Positions 28,413 through 37,035 of a DNA stretch of 64,000 bases are shown here, piece after piece. Made by a program: the position numbers and the translations under genes. The DNA is from DAOMFB01 sp963721385. Its GTDB lineage: Bacteria; Acidobacteriota; Thermoanaerobaculia; UBA5066. The stretch covers positions 992,001 through 1,056,000 of the forward strand of contig CAVRJB010000019.1 in the NCBI GenBank assembly GCA_963721385.1, read 5' to 3'. The first letter of the stretch is position 1, and each line of letters opens with the position of its first letter. The notes under the pieces were generated by a model. It worked only from the letters and a program-made list of their open reading frames with translations, was not told the DNA's origin and searched no databases.

Positions 28413-29711
28413 CTAGGCCCTCCCCAGGCCCACGTAGTTCCAGCCCAGCTTTTTCATCAGGGCCGGCTCGTAGAGGTTCCTGAGGTCGACGAAGTTCTTC
28501 GCCGCCATGGTCTTCCCGACCTTGTCGAGGTCCAGCTTTCGGAACTGGTTCCAGTCGGTGGCGAGGACGAGGGCGTCGGCGCCTTTCAGGCAGGGGATGA
28601 CGTCGTCAGCCAGCTCGAGGTCGGGCATCTCCTTCCGCGCGTTCTCCATGGCCGCCGGGTCGTAGGCGATGACGGAGGCGCCTCGCCCCGTCAGGTCGCG
28701 GATCAGCTTCAGGCTTGCGCTCTCGCGGATGTCGTCGGTCTCGGGCTTGAAGGCGATGCCGAGGACGGCGATCCGCTTTCCCTTCACGTTCCCGCAGACC
28801 TGCTCGACCTTCTCGATCATCCGCGCCTTCACGGCGTCGTTCACCTCGAGGACGGTCTCCATGATCCGGAAGCTGTAGCCGCACTTTTTCGCGAGGTCGA
28901 CGACGGCCGAGGAGTCCTTCGGGAAGCAGGAGCCGCCGTAGCCCGGGCCGGGCAGGAGGAACGCGGGGGCGATCCGCTTGTCGAGCCCCATCCCGCGGGC
29001 GACGTCCTTCACGTCGGCGCCCATCCGCTCGCACATCGCGGCGATTTCGTTGATGAAGGTGATCTTCAGGGCGAGGAAGCCGTTCGAGGCGTACTTGATC
29101 AGCTCGGCCGACTCGACGTCGGTGACGACCAGGGGAACCCCCGCCACGAAGAGCGGCGAGTAGACGTCCTTGACGATGGCGATCGCCTCCTCGTCCCGCG
29201 AGCCGATGACGACGCGGTCCGGGCGCATGAAGTCCTCGATGGCCGACCCCTCGCGCAGGAACTCGGGGTTCGAGACGACCGAGAACTTGTGCCCCTTCGA
29301 GTTCTTCCGGAGAATCTCCTCGATCTGCGCCCCCGTGCCGGTCGGGACCGTGGACTTCGTCACGACGACCTTGTAGCCGTTCATGTGGGCGGCGATCGAC
29401 TCGGCCACCTCGAAGATGAAAGAGAGGTCGGGCGATCCGTCCGCCTTCGGCGGCGTCCCGACCGCAATGAAGATGACGAGCGCCCGCTCGACCGACTCCG
29501 CGAGCTCGGTCGTGAAGCGGAGCCGCTTGGCCTTCTCGTTCTTGTGGATGATCTCCTCGAGCCCCGGCTCGTAGATGGGGGAGATCCCCTTCTTCAGGAG
29601 CGCGATCTTGGCCTCGTCCTTGTCGACGCAGGTGACGTCCATGCCGAAGTCGGCGAGGCAGGCACCGGTCACGAGGCCGACGTAGCCCGTCCCCACCATG
29701 CAGATGTTCAT
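28413..29711 (-). CDS. ugd: UDP-glucose 6-dehydrogenase
   Basis: The enzyme oxidises UDP-glucose twice with NAD+ to UDP-glucuronate. The 432 residues have the N-terminal Rossmann loop MVGTGYVGLVTGACLADFG, the catalytic Cys near residue 260 in GPGYGGSCFPKD, the substrate-linked SNPEFLREGSAIEDFM, and a C-terminal UDP-binding domain starting at KRIAVLGIAFKPETDDIRES. A GAGGAG ribosome site lies upstream of ATG 29711. The gene follows the degenerate epimerase gene by 48 bases and precedes the UXS gene by 5. Confidence 0.96.
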   Translation of the reverse strand: MNICMVGTGYVGLVTGACLADFGMDVTCVDKDEAKIALLKKGISPIYEPGLEEIIHKNEKAKRLRFTTELAESVERALVIFIAVGTPPKADGSPDLSFIFEVAESIAAHMNGYKVVVTKSTVPTGTGAQIEEILRKNSKGHKFSVVSNPEFLREGSAIEDFMRPDRVVIGSRDEEAIAIVKDVYSPLFVAGVPLVVTDVESAELIKYASNGFLALKITFINEIAAMCERMGADVKDVARGMGLDKRIAPAFLLPGPGYGGSCFPKDSSAVVDLAKKCGYSFRIMETVLEVNDAVKARMIEKVEQVCGNVKGKRIAVLGIAFKPETDDIRESASLKLIRDLTGRGASVIAYDPAAMENARKEMPDLELADDVIPCLKGADALVLATDWNQFRKLDLDKVGKTMAAKNFVDLRNLYEPALMKKLGWNYVGLGRA

Positions 29712-29729
29712 GTGGCCTGAAATCTCCTC

Positions 29730-29748
29730 GGCCCGCAGGAGGCGGGCC
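29730..29748 (-). other. GGCCCGC/GCGGGCC hairpin before ugd
   Basis: GGCCCGC (29730-29736) and GCGGGCC (29742-29748) form a perfect 7-bp stem with a 5-base loop between the epimerase-like gene and ugd. No T-run follows on the minus strand, so it could be a weak terminator or a leader element of ugd. Confidence 0.3.
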
Positions 29749-29759
29749 CGGCGCGCAGT

Positions 29760-30782
29760 TTACCGTTCTCCGCCCCGGAACGGCCGGCGGAAGAGGTCGA
29801 ATAGCTGGCGGCGGGAGACCGGCTTCGGCGGCTCCTCGGGCTCGGGACGGCCCCACGAGAGAGCCGTCGTCCCCCGCGAGGGCAGGTCGTCGACGGGCGC
29901 GATGCGGGCCTTCACGATCGACTCGCAGATGCCGTCGAGCGTATGCACGGGCGCCCAGCCCAGCTTCTCCCGCGCCGCGTCCAGCTTCGCGATTCGCGGG
30001 TGGCCGGCCGCGGCGTTCGGAAGCGCGGTGAGAGTCATCTCCTTCCCCGTCTTTCGCGCGAGAAGCGCCAGGAACGTCCGGGGGTTCACGGCGAGGCCGC
30101 CGCCGACGTTGAGCGTCGCCCCGACCGGCCGCCGGCCCAGGGCGAGGACGACCGCGCGGACGACGTCGTCGACGTGGACGAAGTCCCTCCACCGCTCGTC
30201 CTGAAGGAAGGCCTCCTCCTCCGAGAGGATCGCTTCGAACGCCTCGACCGGGAAGCGCCGCGGCGGAAAGAGCGGGCCGACGACGTCGAACAGGCGGAGG
30301 CTGACGAAGGGGAGGCCCAGCTCGGCCAGCCGCCGCTCCTCGATCAGTTTCGAGGTCAGGGCGATGTCCCCTTTTGCGTCCGGCTCCTCGTCCTCCGAAG
30401 CGGGAAGGCCCGTCTCGGCCCCGGGCGCGTAGAGCTCGCCCGTCGAGAGGTGGACGAAGAGCCCGGTCCCCGCGCTGCGGGAGGCCTTCATCAGGGCGCC
30501 CGCGTCGGGCCGGAACGGGTCGAAGAGGGCGGCGTTGACGACCGCGGCGGGGCGGTGCCGCGAGAAGAGGTCCTCGAGGACGGCGGCGTCCGAGAGGTCG
30601 GCTCGCTCCACCGCGGCCCGGGGATGCTTCCCGAAGAGCTCCGCCCTGTGTTCCTTGACCGCGCGCCCGTCGCCGGAGTCGTCGAAGTGGTCGGCGACGA
30701 CGACGCGGTCCGCCTCGTCGAGGAGCCCCTTCGCGATCGCCGTTCCGAGCAGGCCGGCGCCTCCGGCCACGAGGACGAGCAC
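29760..30782 (-). CDS. NAD-dependent epimerase/dehydratase-like protein lacking the catalytic Tyr
   Basis: The 340-residue SDR-family protein has a Rossmann loop VAGGAGLLGTAIAKGLL, an HLSTGELYAPG strand, and epimerase-like RLFDVVGP and WRDFVHVDDVVRAV. In active enzymes the Y-x-x-x-K motif lies about 25 residues after the S-T strand. Here that position reads ALTSK, so the Lys remains but Tyr is replaced by Ala. It may be an inactive paralogue, bind a nucleotide sugar without turnover, or use another acid. The C-terminal 45 residues are Pro/Arg-rich and end in a basic FDLFRRPFRGGER. The start is GTG 30782, three bases from the end of the MlaD-like gene. Confidence 0.72.
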   Translation of the reverse strand: MLVLVAGGAGLLGTAIAKGLLDEADRVVVADHFDDSGDGRAVKEHRAELFGKHPRAAVERADLSDAAVLEDLFSRHRPAAVVNAALFDPFRPDAGALMKASRSAGTGLFVHLSTGELYAPGAETGLPASEDEEPDAKGDIALTSKLIEERRLAELGLPFVSLRLFDVVGPLFPPRRFPVEAFEAILSEEEAFLQDERWRDFVHVDDVVRAVVLALGRRPVGATLNVGGGLAVNPRTFLALLARKTGKEMTLTALPNAAAGHPRIAKLDAAREKLGWAPVHTLDGICESIVKARIAPVDDLPSRGTTALSWGRPEPEEPPKPVSRRQLFDLFRRPFRGGER

Positions 30783-30784
30783 GG

Positions 30785-32011
30785 TCAGCCGGAGGGAGTC
30801 GGGACGGGCGCGGCCGTCGCTGGAGCGGGGTCGGCGGGGGCCGGGAGGGCGGGCTTCGCCTCCTCCTTCGCCTTCGTGTCGTTGTACCGCTTCTCGATCC
30901 CCGACTTCTGCCGGTCGCGGATGAGCCACCGGAGCGTCTTCGACTGGTTCACACCGACGAGAATGTCGTTGATGGCGTCGTAGACGGCGGGGTCGGCGAT
31001 GATCCGCCCTGCGGTCCCCTCCGTCGAATCGAGCTTCGCCGCCACGTTTGCGAGGTGGGCCGAGAGCCTCTTCAGGTCGCCGAGGAACTCCTTCGCGAAC
31101 GCCTCGTCGTTGACGAGCTGCGGCAGCGTCCCCTTCCCGTCCGCGAGCTCCTTCGAGAAGGCGGCGAAGCCGTCCGCCGTCGCCTTCAGCGCGTCGACCA
31201 TGGCGAAGAACTTCTTCTTCCCCTCGGGGTCGGAGAGGAGGGCGGGAACGAGCCCCTCGCCGGTCGCCGTCCCCTTCTCGATCGTCTTGGCGATCCGCTC
31301 GATCGAGGCCATCGTGGAGCGGAGCTGGGCATCGACCTCGTCGGCGAGGCCCTTGTCCTGGACGAGGCGGCCGACGAGCCCTTTCCCGTGGCGGATGTCG
31401 GCGAGCAGAAGCCGGGTCTCCTCGAGGGCGTCGTGGAGCGACTTCGAGAGCGCCTTGCCGGTCGTGCTGTCTGTCGTGATCTCGCCGAGAAGGCCCTCTC
31501 CTTGCTCGGTGCGGCCCAGGATGTTCCGGAGCGACTTCGAGATGGCCAGGATGTTCTCCACGAGGTCGCCGCTCGAGGCGAGGATCTTGTCGAACTCGGG
31601 GCTGGTGACGGCCGTGATCTGGGAGTCGGGCGGGAGGTCGGGCTTGTCCGGAGAGCCGGCGGCCACCTCGAGGTACTTGTCGCCGAGGAGGCCGATCGTC
31701 CGGATCTCGACCTTGCTGTCGGTCTTCACGAGGTGTTGGTATCGGCGCTCGATGTCGAACGTGACCGTCAGCTCCTGCCCCGGCTTCTTCGGCACCTCGA
31801 GCGAGCGGACGGCCCCGACGCTCACGCCGGCGAGCCGCACCTGGCCTCCGGGCGCGAGACCCTGGGAGCTCGGAAAGCGTGCGAAGTAGGAGGTGCGGGC
31901 GAGGAAGAAGCCGCTCTTCCCGCCGACCGTCAGGATCGCCCCCGCGAAGAGGACGATGGCGGCGAAGAAGATGATGCCGACGCGGGACTTGGTGCGGGCG
32001 TCTGCCCTCAT
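30785..32011 (-). CDS. MCE/MlaD family lipid-binding protein
   Basis: This is the periplasmic, membrane-anchored substrate-binding component of an Mla-type phospholipid transporter. The 408 residues start with a helix (RVGIIFFAAIVLFAGAIL) and one MCE domain (about residues 38-115: FPSSQGLAPGGQVRLAGVSV, IGLLGDKYLEV). A long helical, coiled-coil-prone region follows with repeated leucine and glycine patterns (DLVENILAISKSLRNILG). The end is Pro/Ala-rich. Its start overlaps the ATPase stop by 4 bases. With the MlaE and MlaF genes upstream it forms a complete membrane core. Confidence 0.88.
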   Translation of the reverse strand: MRADARTKSRVGIIFFAAIVLFAGAILTVGGKSGFFLARTSYFARFPSSQGLAPGGQVRLAGVSVGAVRSLEVPKKPGQELTVTFDIERRYQHLVKTDSKVEIRTIGLLGDKYLEVAAGSPDKPDLPPDSQITAVTSPEFDKILASSGDLVENILAISKSLRNILGRTEQGEGLLGEITTDSTTGKALSKSLHDALEETRLLLADIRHGKGLVGRLVQDKGLADEVDAQLRSTMASIERIAKTIEKGTATGEGLVPALLSDPEGKKKFFAMVDALKATADGFAAFSKELADGKGTLPQLVNDEAFAKEFLGDLKRLSAHLANVAAKLDSTEGTAGRIIADPAVYDAINDILVGVNQSKTLRWLIRDRQKSGIEKRYNDTKAKEEAKPALPAPADPAPATAAPVPTPSG

Positions 32012-32817
32012 GTCTGAGACTCCTCGGCGGCGAGGAAGGCCCGAAGATCCGGGACGTCCGATTGCCGCGCCTCGTCGGGTGTCCCGATGAAGGCGAAGCG
32101 GCCGTTCTTCAGGAAGGCGATCCGGTCGGCCACGAAGAGGGCCGACGTGATGTCGTGCGTGACGACGACCGAGGTCGTCTTCAGGCGCGTGTTCAGGTCG
32201 ACGATCATCTTGTTGATCGTCATCGACGTGACCGGGTCGAGGCCGGTCGTCGGCTCGTCGTAGAGGAGGACGTCGGGCTTGAGCGCGACGGTACGCGCCA
32301 GCGAGACGCGCTTCTTCATGCCGCCCGAAAGGGACGAGGGGAGAAGCCGGACGACGTCCCGTCCGAGGTTGACGTAGCCGAGCACTTCGTAGACCCGTTC
32401 GGCCAGCTTCTCCTCGGACATCTCGAACTTGTGCTCCCGGAGGGCGAAGGCGACGTTCTCGAAGACGGTCATCGAGTCGAAGAGCGCGCCCCCCTGGAAG
32501 AGCATCCCGACCTTCCGGCGGATCGGCCCGAGCTGCTCCTCGTCGAACCGCGAGATCTCGACGCCGTCCACGTAGACCTCGCCCTTGTCCGGGTGGTCGA
32601 GGCCGTTCATCTGGCGGAGGGAGACCGACTTGCCCGTCCCGGAGCCGCCGAGGATGACGAGCACCTCGCCGCGCATCACCTTCAAGTCGACCTCGTCGAG
32701 GACCCGTTTCGAGCCGAACGCCTTCGAAACGCCCCGGAACTCGACGACCGGCAGCGAGGGGTCCCTCTCGAGGTCCTCGCGGACGAAGCGCATGACGAGG
32801 GTTTCGCTGATCGTCAA
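32008..32817 (-). CDS. Mla-type ABC transporter ATP-binding protein
   Basis: This 269-residue ATPase powers lipid transport between inner and outer membrane. It has Walker A GGSGTGKSVSL, Q-loop FQGGALFDSMTVFENV, signature LSGGMKKRVSLARTV, Walker B LLYDEPTTGLDPVTS and switch His VVVTHDITS. The GGALFDSMTVFENVAF stretch is typical of MlaF. The start is TTG 32817, overlapping the permease stop as TTGA and preceded by GGGGGG. ATG 32793 is an alternative that shortens it by eight residues. Confidence 0.9.
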   Translation of the reverse strand: MTISETLVMRFVREDLERDPSLPVVEFRGVSKAFGSKRVLDEVDLKVMRGEVLVILGGSGTGKSVSLRQMNGLDHPDKGEVYVDGVEISRFDEEQLGPIRRKVGMLFQGGALFDSMTVFENVAFALREHKFEMSEEKLAERVYEVLGYVNLGRDVVRLLPSSLSGGMKKRVSLARTVALKPDVLLYDEPTTGLDPVTSMTINKMIVDLNTRLKTTSVVVTHDITSALFVADRIAFLKNGRFAFIGTPDEARQSDVPDLRAFLAAEESQT

Positions 32818-33650
32818 TTGACCCCCCACGGGAGCGAGAGGAAGATCTTCGTGAGGAAGAAGTCGGACGCGAGGACGGCGATCGAGGAGATGACGACGGC
32901 GATCGTCGTCGCGCGGCCGACGCCGTCGGCGCCCCCGGTCGCGGAGAGGCCGTTGTAGCAGCCGATCAGCGCGATCTCGAAGCCGAAGAACGGCGTCTTG
33001 CAGAGGCCGTGCAGGATGTCGTTCGGGGTCGTCGACTGCATGACCGTCGAGAGGTAGAACGACGCCCCGATCTTCAGCTCGACCGTGGCGATGAAGAGCC
33101 CGCCGACCATCCCGATGAAGTCGGTCAGCATGGTCAGAAGCGGCAGCATCACGGTGATGGCGACCACTCGGGGGAGGACGAGCTTCCGGATCGGGGAGGC
33201 GCCGAGCGCGCGGAGGGCGTCGACCTGTTCCGTCACGGACATCGAGCCGATCTCGGCGGTAATGCCGGCGCCGCAGCGCGCGGCGACCATCAGGGCGGTG
33301 AGGACGGGCCCCAGCTCGCGGCAGACCGAGAGGACGACGATGCGGCCGACGAAGAGCTTGCCGCCGAACTGAGACAGGGCGTAGGCCGTCTGGAGCGCGA
33401 GGACCATCCCCGTGAAGAGGGCCGTCAGGCTGGTGATCGAGATCGACTGAACCCCGAGCGCGTCCATCTGCCGGAGGATCTCGCCCGTCTCCCAGCGCTT
33501 CCGCGCCTCCCGGAAGAGCTGGATCGTCATGATCCCGATCCCGCCGAGGTGGTGGGTCGCCTTGTCGAACCAGCGTTTGAGGCGCGGCAGCTTCCACCAC
33601 GGCGTCCGCTGGATCAGCAGCGACGAGGTCGAATAGATGCCGGAATCCAT
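32814..33650 (-). CDS. Mla-type ABC transporter permease (MlaE family)
   Basis: The 278-residue integral membrane protein has about five to six helices and the MlaE hallmarks: an N-terminal amphipathic helix (HHLGGIGIMTIQLFREARKR), the Glu-rich coupling region in IGSMSVTEQVDALRALGASP, and RVVAITVMLPLLTMLTDFIG. It forms the core of the lipid transporter with the ATPase and MCE protein. It heads an operon with overlapping start and stop codons through the MlaD-like gene, ending in the epimerase-like gene. Confidence 0.92.
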   Translation of the reverse strand: MDSGIYSTSSLLIQRTPWWKLPRLKRWFDKATHHLGGIGIMTIQLFREARKRWETGEILRQMDALGVQSISITSLTALFTGMVLALQTAYALSQFGGKLFVGRIVVLSVCRELGPVLTALMVAARCGAGITAEIGSMSVTEQVDALRALGASPIRKLVLPRVVAITVMLPLLTMLTDFIGMVGGLFIATVELKIGASFYLSTVMQSTTPNDILHGLCKTPFFGFEIALIGCYNGLSATGGADGVGRATTIAVVISSIAVLASDFFLTKIFLSLPWGVN

Positions 33651-33696
33651 GCGGCGATTGTACGGGTCCAGACCGCTTGCGGCCGGACCTCCGGGC

Positions 33697-34941
33697 CTAG
33701 AACGGCGGATTGAAGCTCGAGCCGACCAGGCCGCAGGTGAAGCCGACCTGACCGCGGACGGCCGGCAGGTAGTCGGACGGCTTCACGCGCGAGTCGAAAT
33801 CGACGTTCACCTTCCGGTTGTCCCACTGCTTGTAGTCTTTCCTGTGCTCCGCGCCGAACTGGAAGTGGAGGACCCCCCAGGCAACCGGACGCCCGCCGAT
33901 GGAGAACGTGCCGAGGACATTCCGGTTGTTGATGAGGTCGAAGTTGTTCCCGGACAGGCTGAAGAGGAGCCGCCCGTCCGGGTAGAGGATCGCGGCCCAC
34001 CCGAGGAAGTCGATGCCGCAGTTGCCGGGCATCCCGCCCGTCGAGTACGTCGCGGGCACGCCGCTGATGGAAAAGGAGGCCTTCTGGGAACCGCCGCCGT
34101 ATTCCAGGACGAGCTCGCCGGCCTTCGCGACGCCGTCGGCCTGGAAGCCTCCATTCCAGTTGAGCTTGAGGGGAACCGTCACCTTCTTCTCGCTGCCGGG
34201 AGGCACGGTGACGGCGACGGGCGTGACGCTTACCCCGGCCGGCAGGGATCCGCCCCGGATCGTCCCCTTCAGCTCGGACGACGTCGCGGCAATCGAGACG
34301 GCAAGGTCGAGCCCCGGCGCCGGCGAGACGGCGACCGGCTCCTTGTCGGCGACGACGAACGTCGCGGCGATCTTCAGGCCGTTGAACATCCCCGCGAGGG
34401 GAACCGAGAGGGTCCAGTTCCCTTGAGGGCCGGGGCCGGTCACCTTCATCGTCGCGGGCTTCGGCCCAGCGGTCATGGAGAAGAGGTCGAACTTCGGCTC
34501 GAAAACGAGGTCGATCTGGATCTCCGCGCCCGGGGCAAGGCTCCACCGCCAGGGCTTCGAGGGGTTCGTGATGTGGGACTTCACGTTCCGGGCCATGAGC
34601 GGTCCGCCCCCTCCGAACGCTCCTGCGCCCATTTCGCGGAACTCCGCGACGCGGTACGGCCCGGCGGGGATCTCCACCGCTACGTATCCGTTCCCGTTCG
34701 TGGTCAGGGCAAACGTCCTCTTCGACGACTGTCCGTTCCAGACGGCGCCGAAATCCAGGGAGGCGGGGGAATGGACGGGTGCGTTCAGGATGTTGGCCAC
34801 GCCCGGCGCCATCGGCTTGACGGACGCCGCCGCGGCCGCCGTCGGGGTGGGCGTCGGGAGGCGAGACATCACGGTCTGGGCGCTGGCGGCCCGACCGAGG
34901 ACGGCGCACGAGACGACGATCGCGGCGGCGAAGAATTTCAT
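33697..34941 (-). CDS. secreted beta-rich protein of unknown function
   Basis: ATG 34941 is chosen over TTG 34947 because GGGAGG sits at the right distance. A signal peptide (FFAAAIVVSCAVLGRAASAQ) starts the 414-residue chain. The rest is beta-rich: an early Ig-like domain (ASLDFGAVWNGQSSKRTFAL, reminiscent of ASH/MSP-type domains), a second such segment (KKVTVPLKLNWNGGF), and a C-terminal calycin-like region (PDGRLLFSLSGNNFDLINN). Two Cys near the end (NCGID, FTCGLV) could form a disulfide. No specific family is recognised. The gene stands alone upstream of the Mla operon on the same strand. Confidence 0.65.
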   Translation of the reverse strand: MKFFAAAIVVSCAVLGRAASAQTVMSRLPTPTPTAAAAASVKPMAPGVANILNAPVHSPASLDFGAVWNGQSSKRTFALTTNGNGYVAVEIPAGPYRVAEFREMGAGAFGGGGPLMARNVKSHITNPSKPWRWSLAPGAEIQIDLVFEPKFDLFSMTAGPKPATMKVTGPGPQGNWTLSVPLAGMFNGLKIAATFVVADKEPVAVSPAPGLDLAVSIAATSSELKGTIRGGSLPAGVSVTPVAVTVPPGSEKKVTVPLKLNWNGGFQADGVAKAGELVLEYGGGSQKASFSISGVPATYSTGGMPGNCGIDFLGWAAILYPDGRLLFSLSGNNFDLINNRNVLGTFSIGGRPVAWGVLHFQFGAEHRKDYKQWDNRKVNVDFDSRVKPSDYLPAVRGQVGFTCGLVGSSFNPPF

Positions 34942-35083
34942 CGGCAACCTCCCGGTTCCTGATCATGCTGGCGTCCCGGCCCCGCGAATTCAAGTGCCCG
35001 GTATGGCCCGTGGGCGTCAGCTCCGTGTCCGCACGCGCCGTCCGTGACGGCGGTCACGGGGAGCGGTCCCGTAGACTCGCGGC

Positions 35084-35806
35084 ATGACCGACGCCGCGCC
35101 GCGGAGCCTCCTCGCGACGGTCTGGGGCTGGCTCGTCATCGTTTCCATGACGGTCGTCTTCGGGACGCTCGCCGTCCTGACGTCGTGGATCCCCCCGCGC
35201 GGCCGGCTCTTCCTCTTCTGGGCCCGGGCGTGGTCGAACGCGCTCCTCGTTTTCTGCGGCATCCCGACGCGGATCGAGGTCTCGGCCCCGGCGGCCGCCG
35301 TGCCGCAGGCGGTTTTCATGTCGAACCACGAGTCGCTGGTCGACATCCCGCTCCTCTTCGTCGGCATAAGACAGGAGGTGAGGTTTCTGGCGAAGAGGTC
35401 GCTGTTCTACGTGCCGTTTCTCGGCTGGTCGATGTGGCTCGCCGGCTTCGTGCCGGTCGACCGCGAGCGGAAGGAGAAGGCGGTCGACGTCTTCGAGACG
35501 CTCGAACAGCGCGTCCGGAAGGGGCACTCCATCCTCGTCTTCCCCGAGGGAACCCGCTCGCGGACCGGCGACCTCCAGCCGTTCCGGAAGTCGGGATTCC
35601 TCCTCGCGATGCGAACGGGACTCCCGATCGTGCCGGTGGCCGTCTCGGGCGCGCGGCGCGTCGTGGGGGCGGACTCGCTCTGGATCCGGAGGTCACCGGC
35701 CACCCTCCGGATGGGGGATCCGATTCCGACGAAGGGGGTGCCGCTCTCCGAGCGAACCGCGCTGATGGAGGGCGTCCGACGGGAGATCCTCCGCCTCAGG
35801 ACCTGA
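35084..35806 (+). CDS. plsC: 1-acyl-sn-glycerol-3-phosphate acyltransferase (PlsC family)
   Basis: This inner-membrane enzyme acylates lysophosphatidate to phosphatidate in phospholipid synthesis. The 240 residues contain an N-terminal helix (VWGWLVIVSMTVVFGTLAVL), the catalytic H-x4-D in MSNHESLVDIPLL, a second motif with FVPVDRERK, and the substrate motif FPEGTRSRTGDLQPFRKSG. TAGACT at 35072-35077, seven bases before the ATG, may be part of a promoter. The Cfa gene follows 55 bases later, so lipid genes cluster here. Confidence 0.93.
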   Translation: MTDAAPRSLLATVWGWLVIVSMTVVFGTLAVLTSWIPPRGRLFLFWARAWSNALLVFCGIPTRIEVSAPAAAVPQAVFMSNHESLVDIPLLFVGIRQEVRFLAKRSLFYVPFLGWSMWLAGFVPVDRERKEKAVDVFETLEQRVRKGHSILVFPEGTRSRTGDLQPFRKSGFLLAMRTGLPIVPVAVSGARRVVGADSLWIRRSPATLRMGDPIPTKGVPLSERTALMEGVRREILRLRT

Positions 35807-35861
35807 GGCCGTTGGCTTCGCAGAAACCGAAGCGCAGATAATCGGGCGCGGGAGGCGAACG

Positions 35862-36986
35862 ATGACCTCCGCGCAGAAGATCGCGAGAGAGCGCCTCTCG
35901 GCGTTTCTGTCGCCGGCGGGCGTCGCCATAGACGGGGGAGCCCCGTACGACCTCCGCGTCCACGACGAGCGGGTCTTCGCCCGGATTCTCGCCGGAGGCT
36001 CGCTGGGGCTCGGCGAGAGCTTCATGGACGGCTGGTGGTCCGCAGACCGTCTCGACGAGCTGGCCTGCCGGATCTTCCGGGCCGGCCTCGACCGGACGGC
36101 GGCGGAGCCCGGGCGCCTCGCGCGCAAGGTCGCGGCGTGGCTCCTTCCCCGGGGGCGGCGGGCGCGCGCGTTCGTCGTCGGCGGGCGCCACTACGATATC
36201 GGCAACGACCTCTTCGAGAAGATGCTCGACCGCCGGATGATCTACTCCTGCGCCTACTGGAAGGGCGCCTCGACGCTCGACGACGCGCAGGAGAAGAAGC
36301 TCGATCTCGTCTGCCGCAAGGTGGGACTGAAGAAAGGGCAGACGGTCCTCGACATCGGATGCGGGTGGGGCGGCTTCGCCCGCTTCGCCGCCGAGCGCTA
36401 CGGGGTTCGGGTCGTCGGCATCACGGTCTCGAAGGAGCAGGTGGGCCCCGCGAAGGAGTGCGTCCGCGGACTTCCCGTCGAGATCCGGCTGCAGGACTAC
36501 CGGGAGCTCTCGGGGCGATTCGACGCCGTCGTCTCGCTCGGGATGTTTGAGCACGTCGGCCCGAGACACCACCGGGACTTCATGGACGTCGTGACGCGCT
36601 GTCTCGTCCCCGACGGCCTGCTGCTCCTCCACACGATCGCCGCGCCCGATTCGACCTGGTCCCCCGACCCGTGGATCGAGAAGCACATTTTCCCCCAGAG
36701 CCATGTTCCCTCGCTTGCGCGGATCTCGCGTGCGGCCGAGGGACGGTTCGTCGTGGAGGACGTCCACAACTTCGGGGCTTTCTACGACCGGACCCTGATG
36801 GCGTGGGACGCGAACGTCGAAGCGAACCGGTCTGAAATCGCGGAGCGGTACGGCGAGCGGTTTCTCCGGATGTGGCGCTTCTACCTGCTCTCCTGCGCAG
36901 GGTCGTTCCGGGCACGCCACAGCCAGCTCTTCCAGCTCGTCCTCTCGCCGGGCGGCATCCGCGGCGGCTACGACTCCGTCCGCTGA
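35862..36986 (+). CDS. cfa: cyclopropane-fatty-acyl-phospholipid synthase
   Basis: The enzyme adds a methylene group from S-adenosylmethionine to cis double bonds of membrane lipids. The 374 residues include an N-terminal lipid-binding domain (about 1-100) and YDIGNDLFEKMLDRRMIYSC (about residue 108). The SAM motif is VLDIGCGWGGFARFAAERYG (about 162), and further conserved motifs are LGMFEHVGPRHH and YLLSCAGSFRARHSQLFQLV near the end. Length is close to the usual 380-390. Confidence 0.95.
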   Translation: MTSAQKIARERLSAFLSPAGVAIDGGAPYDLRVHDERVFARILAGGSLGLGESFMDGWWSADRLDELACRIFRAGLDRTAAEPGRLARKVAAWLLPRGRRARAFVVGGRHYDIGNDLFEKMLDRRMIYSCAYWKGASTLDDAQEKKLDLVCRKVGLKKGQTVLDIGCGWGGFARFAAERYGVRVVGITVSKEQVGPAKECVRGLPVEIRLQDYRELSGRFDAVVSLGMFEHVGPRHHRDFMDVVTRCLVPDGLLLLHTIAAPDSTWSPDPWIEKHIFPQSHVPSLARISRAAEGRFVVEDVHNFGAFYDRTLMAWDANVEANRSEIAERYGERFLRMWRFYLLSCAGSFRARHSQLFQLVLSPGGIRGGYDSVR

Positions 36987-37035
36987 AGGCGGGAACCGGC
37001 GGATCTGTGCGACGATTGCCGCGGGGAGGGATTCC

